Origin: Pseudocalidococcus azoricus BACA0444
Lineage (GTDB): Bacteria > Cyanobacteriota > Cyanobacteriia > Thermosynechococcales > Thermosynechococcaceae
Assembly: GCF_031729055.1 (NCBI RefSeq)
Contig: NZ_JAVMIP010000007.1
Span: 61,610 to 125,609 of the forward strand
Length of the DNA stretch: 64,000 nt
Direction: 5' to 3'
The notes beneath the pieces were generated by a model. The model was not told the origin of the DNA and ran no database searches. It was given only the letters and a program-made list of their open reading frames with translations. Below, one piece after another: positions 57,575 to 64,000 of the stretch; position 1 is the first letter of the stretch; every line of letters begins with the position of its first letter. Both the position numbers and the translations under genes were made by a program.

Positions 57575-57724
57575 ATGGAAGATATGCAAAAACAGCCCAA
57601 GCGGCTCCCCTATACTTCACCAAAGTTAGTTGTGCTTGGGAGAGTGGATACTCTGACGCAAGTTGAGTGTGGCGGTGGTGATGATGGCTTGGGTGCTGGT
57701 ACCGGGCCGGGTGGGTGTAGCTAA
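57575..57724 (+). CDS. Small ORF resembling a lasso-type RiPP precursor
   Basis: A 49-codon ORF with a good Shine-Dalgarno (AAAGGA, 8 bases before ATG). MEDMQKQPKRLP is followed by YTSPKLVVLGRVDTLT, which fits the YxxPxLxxxGxxxxLT leader motif of lasso-peptide-family precursors. The C-terminal stretch VECGGGDDGLGAGTGPGGCS is Gly-rich with two Cys, unlike a classical lasso core, which begins with Gly, Ala, Ser or Cys and has an acidic residue at position 7-9. No B/C maturation genes are in the window. Possibly an orphan precursor. Confidence 0.55.
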   Translation: MEDMQKQPKRLPYTSPKLVVLGRVDTLTQVECGGGDDGLGAGTGPGGCS

Positions 57725-57740
57725 TTGTTCAAAAAGAACT

Positions 57741-58394
57741 TTAACGAGCAAAGCTAGTTCCAGATGTAATTGGAGAACTGGGATATTTCCACCATTCCAT
57801 ACTCTGTCTCCAGGCCCGGCTTTTAGGCTCTAATTCCTGGAAACTAGCGGCAACCGCACTAAACACCGCATCTACTTCAGCCAGGGGAACTTGCTGGGCC
57901 GCCTCTAACTTAATTCCTAAGCGGCTTCCCGTACTTAAGCGGACAATATAAAACTCTTGATAAATTGGATCCGTGGGGTTTTTAACTAATGCCTCGCCCT
58001 GAAGCCGTCGCCCAAACATGACGCGATTGACTGGAGTAATTGGATTAACCAAGGGCCCAGTGCCAAGGCTATAGCGTAAATAACTCATCAGTTCCACTGT
58101 GGACAAACTCCCGAGAATACTATCGGCGGCGGGAATTTCCTGAATCCCAACTAATAATTCATGCTCACCGGGTGTGGCCACGGGGGGATAAACAACTGCA
58201 ACTCCATCTGCAATAGCTCGGGGTGGTGAAAAGGGGCCGGGGGTTTGAAAGGTAATACCCAAGAGATTATAGGTCTGGGGGCTGGGTTGTGGCTGGGCTG
58301 TGACGCTTCTGACTGGGGCAAAAATGGCAACACCAATGATACTACTTGAGATTAGTGCGCTAATGCCAAGGGATGTTAAATAAGGTCGTATCAT
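57741..58394 (-). CDS. Secreted protein, unknown family
   Basis: 217 residues from the ATG at 58394 (MIRPYLTSLGISALISSSII), whose signal peptide ends near SVTAQ; the frame extends to a TTG 16 codons upstream. The mature protein is beta-rich with PPVATPGEHELLVGIQEIPA and LGTGPLVNPITPVNRVMFGR. I do not recognise it. Convergent with the RiPP-like ORF, 16 bp between stops. Confidence 0.65.
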   Translation of the reverse strand: MIRPYLTSLGISALISSSIIGVAIFAPVRSVTAQPQPSPQTYNLLGITFQTPGPFSPPRAIADGVAVVYPPVATPGEHELLVGIQEIPAADSILGSLSTVELMSYLRYSLGTGPLVNPITPVNRVMFGRRLQGEALVKNPTDPIYQEFYIVRLSTGSRLGIKLEAAQQVPLAEVDAVFSAVAASFQELEPKSRAWRQSMEWWKYPSSPITSGTSFAR

Positions 58395-58546
58395 GGGAGT
58401 CTTAACTAGTCCATCACCAACAATGCTAAATGTATCTGGCAAGTTAGGATTCTATGCAACTCTAGGGCTTGGCCTGGGGGAGTTTTCCGATCTTTCGGGT
58501 CAGATGGACTCTGATGGCAAACTGATTGTTATGGGGATCTAGGATC

Positions 58547-60106
58547 GTGCGTCAGGGAACTGCTTTCACCCTTCTTGCCTCCTTAGCGGTTACGGCGGGC
58601 TTATTAGGGGCAGGATTTTGGGCATTGAACCGTTATGCTCCAGGCCTGGTTAATTCTTCTCCCCCTGGTTCGACTTCATCCCAGGCCCAGATGACCCGCT
58701 TGACCCTTTTGGGAGATACGTTCAGCGGCTACAGTACCTTTCGGAATCCTCAATTTCTCCAGGCCCTTCAAGAATCCGGGATTGAGTTGATATATAAAGA
58801 TGAATTTGACCAGGCAGCACGGGCTAAAACCCTCGGAGAGAACCAAGCGGATTTGGTGGTAACGACCCTAGATCAGTTCCTCGCCCAACGCCCCCAAGGC
58901 AAAATTGTTGGCCTGATTGACCGCACCGTTGGAGCCGATGCTGTTGTCCTGAATACTCGTCAATACCCCCAATTGAAATCCCTCTTAGACTTACAAACCC
59001 TAGTTAAGCAACGCCAACAGGCCGGTCAACCTGTCAGTATGGCCTTTGCTGCGGATACGCCTAGTGAATTTTTAGCTCTGGTGTTAGATACAAAATTTGA
59101 TGCCTTTAATTTAAGTGACTTTAAGGTGGTTAAGGTTGCCGATGCCTCCGAGGCCTGGAAACTGATGCAAGACCCCCAGCAAAATATTGCGCTCGCAGTG
59201 TTGTGGGAACCCTATGTCACCCAGGCCAGGCAAGCTCAAAATACGGTGATATTGTCCAGTCAAGATGCGCCCACCTCCATTGTGGATGTGATTGTTGCCA
59301 GTGATCGCTTAATTCAGTCCCAGCCAGTGGTGATCACAACATTTTTAGAAAACTACTACCGCCGCATTGATGCCAACATTCGTGTTTCGGCTCAACTCCA
59401 AGACCAAATTGCCCAAGATGGGAACTTAACTCCTGCTGATGCGGCCACTGTCCTGCGAGGCATTGAGTTTTTCACCGCCCCCGAAGCCCTGCAATGGATG
59501 CAGAAAAAAATTCTCCAGCAACGAATCCAGGCCACGGCTGCCATTTTAGTTTTAGCAGGGCGACTGAGCCAACTTCCCAGTGATCCCCAGGCCCTCTATA
59601 CACCCGAATTTTTGACGCGGGCTGCCACCAACACCCAAACCCTGATTGATCTAGTCCGGGCCGATAATCCAGGCCTGGCCGATAAATTAGCAGGGGCCCA
59701 AAACCGCACAACCCCCGCCAAACCAGTCACGGCTCAACAGGTTGCCACAGCCACTAACATTGGGAATTTGCAAGTTCGTGGAGAAGTAAAATTTGCCACA
59801 GGCTCGGCCCAACTCACAGCCGCGAGCACGAAAACTCTCCAAGCCTTAGCCCGTGATATTAGCGAATTTAATCCAGCCACCGTGGCCGTCCGGGTGATTG
59901 GCCATACCTCGCGGACAGGATCAGCCAGTTTCAACCAAAGTTTAAGTCAACAGCGGGCCCAGGTGGTGGCCAATTTCCTCAAAGCGGAAGGGGTTAAACC
60001 AACTGTGGTTGCGGAAGGCAAAGGATTTAGTCAGCCCCTGAGTGGTATCTCTCCAGCCGATGTGCAGAATCAGCGGACAGAAATTCGCCTGGTGCGGGTG
60101 AACTGA
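58547..60106 (+). CDS. Substrate-binding-protein-like domain fused to OmpA domain
   Basis: About 519 residues from the GTG at 58547; a TTG seven codons upstream is an alternative. An N-terminal membrane anchor (TAFTLLASLAVTAGLLGAGF) precedes a type-2 periplasmic-binding-protein-like region (ARAKTLGENQADLVVTTLDQ, RTVGADAVVLNTRQYPQL) and a C-terminal OmpA/MotB-like peptidoglycan-binding domain (VKFATGSAQLTAASTKTLQA, VRVIGHTSRTGSASFNQSLS and LSQQRAQVV). The combination suggests a sensor or tether linking a ligand-binding head to the cell wall. Function unknown. Confidence 0.8.
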   Translation: MRQGTAFTLLASLAVTAGLLGAGFWALNRYAPGLVNSSPPGSTSSQAQMTRLTLLGDTFSGYSTFRNPQFLQALQESGIELIYKDEFDQAARAKTLGENQADLVVTTLDQFLAQRPQGKIVGLIDRTVGADAVVLNTRQYPQLKSLLDLQTLVKQRQQAGQPVSMAFAADTPSEFLALVLDTKFDAFNLSDFKVVKVADASEAWKLMQDPQQNIALAVLWEPYVTQARQAQNTVILSSQDAPTSIVDVIVASDRLIQSQPVVITTFLENYYRRIDANIRVSAQLQDQIAQDGNLTPADAATVLRGIEFFTAPEALQWMQKKILQQRIQATAAILVLAGRLSQLPSDPQALYTPEFLTRAATNTQTLIDLVRADNPGLADKLAGAQNRTTPAKPVTAQQVATATNIGNLQVRGEVKFATGSAQLTAASTKTLQALARDISEFNPATVAVRVIGHTSRTGSASFNQSLSQQRAQVVANFLKAEGVKPTVVAEGKGFSQPLSGISPADVQNQRTEIRLVRVN

Positions 60107-60107
60107 A

Positions 60108-61367
60108 CTAGAAAATGCTGCCAAAGAACTCAATGGCTTCCCCGAGGGCAATGGTCAGGGCATCAATTTCAGCCAAGGTATTGTAAAAATATAAACTAGC
60201 CCGAGCCGTTGATTGAACTCCCAAATGACGGTGTAAGGGTTGCGTACAGTGGTGTCCAGCCCGAATGGCAATTCCCGACTCATCTAAAATTGTCGAAAGG
60301 TCGTGGGGATGCACCTCACCAGCGGTAAAACTAACCAAGGCTGCCCGCCCAAAGCCATCTTGATCCGGAGCCGGGCCGAGCAGAGTTAGGCCTGGGATTT
60401 GACTGAGGTTATTCCAGAGATATTGGGTCAGGGCTGCCTCGTAATTATGAATCGCTTCCATCCCCACTACATTGAGATAATCTATGGCTGCTCCCAAGGC
60501 AATAGCCTCACCAATGGCGGGTGTTCCGGCTTCAAATTTATGGGGTAAGTCGGCATAGGTGGCATGGTCAAAAAAGACATCCGCAATCATTTCTCCGCCG
60601 CCCAGAAATGGTGGCATGGAACGGAGTAAATCCAGTTTTCCATAGAGAAAGCCGATTCCCGTCGGGGCACACATCTTATGTCCCGAGGCCACCAGCCAAT
60701 CACAATCAAGGGCCTGGACATCGAGTTTCATGTGGGGCGCACTTTGGCAAGCATCAATTAAAACCTTTGCGCCAACAGCATGGGCTAACTCGGCAATTTG
60801 GGCCACAGGCGTGATGCAGCCTAAGGTGTTAGAAACATGAACGACTGCAACCAGTTTAGTTTTATCCGATAATAGGGTTTGAAATTGGGGCAGGTTGAAG
60901 GATTGTTGTGCATCCAACTCCACAAACTTAAGGATAGCTCCCGTTTTTTGAGCCACCAGTTGCCAAGGGATTAAATTACTGTGATGTTCAAAGACTGTGA
61001 GGATAATTTCATCCCCAGGCCCCAAATTACTCAACCCCCAACTATAGGCAACTAAATTGATTGCTTCACTGGCATTACGGGTATAGACAATTTCCTGACG
61101 AGAGCGGGCATTGATGAATTCAGCAACTTTATCCCGAGCACCTTCATAGGCAGTCGTGGCTTTATCACTGAGGGTATGGACACCGCGATGGACATTGGCG
61201 TTGTAGCCCTGATAATAGTCCACCAAAGTTTGAATCACGGCCTGGGGCTTTTGGGAGGTGGCAGCATTATCCAAATAGACGAGGGGTTTGCCGTGGACTT
61301 GTTGCTGAAGAATTGGAAAGTCGGCACGGATCAGATCCGCAAGGGGGCGAGTTTGGGTCAGTGTCAT
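60108..61367 (-). CDS. sufS: Cysteine desulfurase SufS
   Basis: 419 residues. SufS takes sulfur from cysteine for iron-sulfur cluster assembly with SufE. Class II desulfurase motifs: [23 protein letters not shown] lysine in [15 protein letters not shown] and catalytic cysteine in [16 protein letters not shown]. In cyanobacteria the Suf system serves photosystem I clusters. The other suf genes are not in the window. Convergent with the OmpA fusion, 1 bp between stops. Confidence 0.93.
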   Translation of the reverse strand: MTLTQTRPLADLIRADFPILQQQVHGKPLVYLDNAATSQKPQAVIQTLVDYYQGYNANVHRGVHTLSDKATTAYEGARDKVAEFINARSRQEIVYTRNASEAINLVAYSWGLSNLGPGDEIILTVFEHHSNLIPWQLVAQKTGAILKFVELDAQQSFNLPQFQTLLSDKTKLVAVVHVSNTLGCITPVAQIAELAHAVGAKVLIDACQSAPHMKLDVQALDCDWLVASGHKMCAPTGIGFLYGKLDLLRSMPPFLGGGEMIADVFFDHATYADLPHKFEAGTPAIGEAIALGAAIDYLNVVGMEAIHNYEAALTQYLWNNLSQIPGLTLLGPAPDQDGFGRAALVSFTAGEVHPHDLSTILDESGIAIRAGHHCTQPLHRHLGVQSTARASLYFYNTLAEIDALTIALGEAIEFFGSIF

Positions 61368-61643
61368 GGGGGATATACCAAGCTACGGGCTAGGAGGGGA
61401 GAAGTTAGACCTCGGTGATCGGTAGGAGGGGAAGGGCAGCTAAGTTGGTTTGACTTTTACCTATTGATATTGAGATCATAGTTGAGAAACGCCTAGCTTA
61501 CAAATTCTCTAGGGTTAAAATTTTCAAGAGGGAATTTTAAGATAAAAGGGCATCCTTGATGTTCGGAAAGCCAAGGTGGGGGATTGGGCGAGGACAGAAG
61601 CAATTGCTTGGCCTTGGTGATGTTTAACTCGAGCAGGGGCCAT

Positions 61644-61657
61644 AACGGTTAACCGTT
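61644..61657. other. 14-bp perfect palindrome AACGGTTAACCGTT
   Basis: Directly downstream of the SprT-like stop in the 290-bp gap before sufS. Perfect dyad without a T-run, so it does not look like an intrinsic terminator. It could be an operator or a random palindrome. Confidence 0.4.
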
Positions 61658-62197
61658 CTAACTGGCTGCCCTTAAGACTTCGTGGCAGTAACGACATTGA
61701 TAGGTGACTCCCCGGCGAATTTTTGTTTGGCGATGGGCAGAAATAAAATGTTCAGAGCAATGGCAGAGATAGCGATACCGTTTTTGCCGGAGTTTAAGAC
61801 CTGATACATCCATTTGGTGAGTGCGCCGGGGGGATTGACCAATCCAGGCCATCAGTTCTTGCCAATGGGGATCATGGCCTCGGGCCTGATAGAGGCGGTG
61901 GGCAAGAATATGGGCCAACTCATGGAGATAGGTGGGAATTAACTCGGTGGGGTTTTGGAGCAGCAATCTATAGTTGAGTTTGATTTCCTGGCCGCCAATG
62001 GCCCGCCCCGCACAACTCCGCATTCGCTGACTAAAACTGACCATGACAGCTTGATCGAGGAAACGGACTTGGTGGGGGCTGAGATAGGGTTGGAGGTGCT
62101 GAAGGGCCTGGTCGTGGGCGGCGATAATCTGAGTCTTAAACAGCCGGCCGGGTTCTTCTCCAAGATTAACGGTTCCCAGTTGAAAGTGAATGTCCAT
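61658..62197 (-). CDS. SprT-like zinc metallopeptidase
   Basis: 179 residues. HELAH at about 93-97 (TYLHELAHILAHRLY) with a third ligand in RGHDPHWQELM, and a C-terminal zinc ribbon (YLCHCSEHF ... YQCRYCHEVL). SprT/Spartan-type proteases in eukaryotes cleave DNA-protein cross-links; bacterial roles are unproven. The start ATG overlaps the glnT stop as TAATG, so translation is coupled to the glutamine synthetase-like gene upstream. Confidence 0.85.
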   Translation of the reverse strand: MDIHFQLGTVNLGEEPGRLFKTQIIAAHDQALQHLQPYLSPHQVRFLDQAVMVSFSQRMRSCAGRAIGGQEIKLNYRLLLQNPTELIPTYLHELAHILAHRLYQARGHDPHWQELMAWIGQSPRRTHQMDVSGLKLRQKRYRYLCHCSEHFISAHRQTKIRRGVTYQCRYCHEVLRAAS

Positions 62198-63504
62198 TAA
62201 GCATCCAGACTATGTGCCAGTTCCCAGGGCGTAATTACCTGATTAAACCCTTGCCATTCTTGGTGCTTGAGTTTTAGATAAGCCGTGACAAAGGGTTTGC
62301 CCAAGGCCTGGGTGAGGGTTTGATTGGTTTCCAAGTTGCGCAAGGCATCTAAAAGATTACCCGGTAATTTTGGGGCAGTCTCGCAGGGGAGAGGATTGGT
62401 GTAGTTGTTATTGTCATGGCGGGGGCCGGGGTCGAGCTTTTGCTCAATGCCTGCTAATCCACTGGCAATTAAAGCCGCAGGGAGTAAATAGGGGTTGGCG
62501 GCTCCATCGGCTAAACGAAATTCAAACCGGCCCGCATCCGGAATCCGAATCGTGTGGGTGCGATTATTACCGCTGTAACTAATGGAATTAGGCGACCAAG
62601 TTGCTCCAGAGGTGGTGACGGGGGCATTAATCCGTTTGTAGGAGTTGATAGTTGGATTGCTGATGGCACAGAGGGCCTGGGTATTTTTGAGGACTCCGGC
62701 AATAAAGTGATAAGCCAAGCTTGAGAGGCCCAGTTCACCGGCTTCATCTAAAAAGAGATTCTGTTCTCCAGTCCCATCCCAAACCGAGAGATGAGTATGG
62801 CAGCCATTCCCCGTCAGATGGGCAAACGGTTTTGGCATAAAGGTGGCCCGGAACCCGTGTTTTTCGGCAATGGATCTGACCATGAACTTGAAAAAGGCAT
62901 GACGGTCGGCCGTAACCAAAGCATCTGCATATTGCCAGTTCATCTCAAATTGACCATTGGCATCTTCATGATCGTTTTGGTATGCGCCCCACCCCAGGCC
63001 AAGCATGGCATCACATATTTCAGCAATAACCTCAAACCGCCGCATTAGGGATTGTTGGTCATAGCAGGGTTTGGGTTGTAAATCTTCAGGATCAGATAGA
63101 GCTAACTCCTCTGCTGCCAAAAGGAAAAACTCACACTCGACCCCCGTTTTGATCTGATAGCCTAAATTCGCGGCTTGCTTTAAAACCCGCTTCAGCACCA
63201 GCCGGGGAGTTTGCCCAATTTCTTCACACTGGGGAGTCACTAAGTCTGCGGCTAACCAGGCCACCTCAGGTTTCCAAGGCAATTGAATTAGTGTATCTAG
63301 GTCGGGAATGGCTAAGACATCTGGATCTGCTGGGGTTAAATCTAACCAGGCCGCAAACCCGGCAAACCCTGCCCCATTGGTGGCCATCGTATCAATAGCA
63401 GCAGTCGGAACCAGTTTTGAACGTTGGATGCCAAACAGATCGGTAAAACTAATCAGGAAATAGCGGATGCCACGATTACGGGCGGTTTCATAGAGGTAGG
63501 TCAT
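62197..63504 (-). CDS. glnT: GlnT-type glutamine synthetase-like ligase
   Basis: 435 residues, shorter than GlnA of type I. Catalytic glutamates and histidine are visible in KTGVECEFFLL, NDHEDANGQFEMNWQYAD and GNGCHTHLSVW; the ATP and glutamate-binding arginines in NSYKRINAPVTT and RIPDAGRFEFRLADGAANPY. This matches the GlnT/type III-like ligase family, whose substrate may be glutamate or another amine. It is followed by the coupled sprT-like gene. Confidence 0.85.
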   Translation of the reverse strand: MTYLYETARNRGIRYFLISFTDLFGIQRSKLVPTAAIDTMATNGAGFAGFAAWLDLTPADPDVLAIPDLDTLIQLPWKPEVAWLAADLVTPQCEEIGQTPRLVLKRVLKQAANLGYQIKTGVECEFFLLAAEELALSDPEDLQPKPCYDQQSLMRRFEVIAEICDAMLGLGWGAYQNDHEDANGQFEMNWQYADALVTADRHAFFKFMVRSIAEKHGFRATFMPKPFAHLTGNGCHTHLSVWDGTGEQNLFLDEAGELGLSSLAYHFIAGVLKNTQALCAISNPTINSYKRINAPVTTSGATWSPNSISYSGNNRTHTIRIPDAGRFEFRLADGAANPYLLPAALIASGLAGIEQKLDPGPRHDNNNYTNPLPCETAPKLPGNLLDALRNLETNQTLTQALGKPFVTAYLKLKHQEWQGFNQVITPWELAHSLDA

Positions 63505-63572
63505 AGGAGTAAATGTAGTTAGTTTTACAAGAATAGGAAATTTCGGATCATGTGTATTTTGATAAGACCAAA

Positions 63573-63911
63573 TTACAATTTAACTATTTTTACATAATGT
63601 TTATCCAATACTTCAAGAATATTAGGATTAAAGAATTTCTTACTTACACTATGGTGATTACCAGGGTCTAATTTGCGGATTTTACAATATTTTTCATTTT
63701 CTATTATTGTTCTTCTGAGATTATGATATTTCTGGGATATCTTAAAATCTTGATCTCTTTCTTGGCATTTCTTAGTGAGCTTATCGCAATCCCAAGGAAA
63801 TTTCTCTGTAATATCTTCTTCAGAATACCTAATTTCTGTTGCTTCAGAGTTATTTATAAATTTTACTTGAAGTGCTTCTTTGACAGAAGTATTAAAATAT
63901 AATTTAAAAGA
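63573..63911 (-). pseudogene. C-terminal fragment resembling DUF3644
   Basis: An open frame between an in-frame TAA at 63912-63914 and the stop at 63573 has no ATG, GTG or TTG near its start. It encodes about 112 residues, Lys/Asn-rich, ending with DPGNHHSVSKKFFNPNILEV and LDKHYVKIVKL. This resembles the C-terminus of DUF3644 proteins as I remember them. The DNA is far more AT-rich than the neighbouring genes. Most likely a decayed import. Confidence 0.55.
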
Positions 63912-64000
63912 TTAAAAAGATAATGAAGTGCAGTGTTTTCCACATACATACAGCATTTTTCATGACTAGTTGGCACAGTAGCAACAGTGGGTAAAATAAT

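Overview
The window is chromosomal DNA from a cyanobacterium, probably unicellular. It carries photosystem I subunit PsaK, a Psb34-type photosystem II assembly peptide, phylloquinone enzyme MenC, a PucC-like pigment-family transporter, a Tab2-type translation factor and cyanobacteria-restricted families (DUF1815, DUF3288, DUF4278, DUF1400 hydrolase). The 10-bp palindrome CCAGGCCTGG recurs across most of the window, while the usual cyanobacterial HIP1 octamer (GCGATCGC) was seen only twice. I cannot name the species.

Layout. 0-35 kb is mostly housekeeping: menC, recN, a GTPase/pseudo-GTPase pair, a TPR protein, a caspase-like protein with a degenerate active site, an apparent gifB (glutamine synthetase inactivating factor) behind a candidate glutamine riboswitch and NtcA box, a kinase-like fusion, psb34, a three-gene coupled operon (DUF6888/DUF6887/zinc-ribbon membrane protein), argH, an ion permease, psaK, a serine hydrolase, tab2, an O-antigen-ligase-like protein, purQ, a pucC-like gene, msrB, two alpha/beta hydrolases, a Nudix gene, a response-regulator phosphatase, ahcY, and hicB with a truncated hicA. 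36.2-38.2 kb is a decayed IS605-type element whose tnpB is split by an inserted alpha/beta hydrolase gene with cassette-like ends. gyrA follows.

41-58 kb is the accessory core. A TolC-family outer-membrane protein precedes two giant paralogous secreted proteins (2535 and 1727 residues) built from about 21-residue repeats (GGNDxLYGEYYNxxIxGGxVx) that run into ordinary RTX calcium-binding repeats and a shared C-terminus. An Rpn-family nuclease gene lies between them, and a 49-codon ORF resembling a lasso-type RiPP precursor follows the second. I infer a type I secretion system for giant surface or extracellular proteins, with the ABC and adaptor subunits encoded elsewhere. 58-64 kb returns to housekeeping: a binding-protein/OmpA fusion, sufS, and a glnT-sprT coupled pair, ending in an AT-rich DUF3644-like fragment.

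Several genes are broken: a Uma2 remnant, a coiled-coil gene with an in-frame stop, hicA, tnpB and the terminal fragment. All family names come from recognising motifs by eye; no database search was run.
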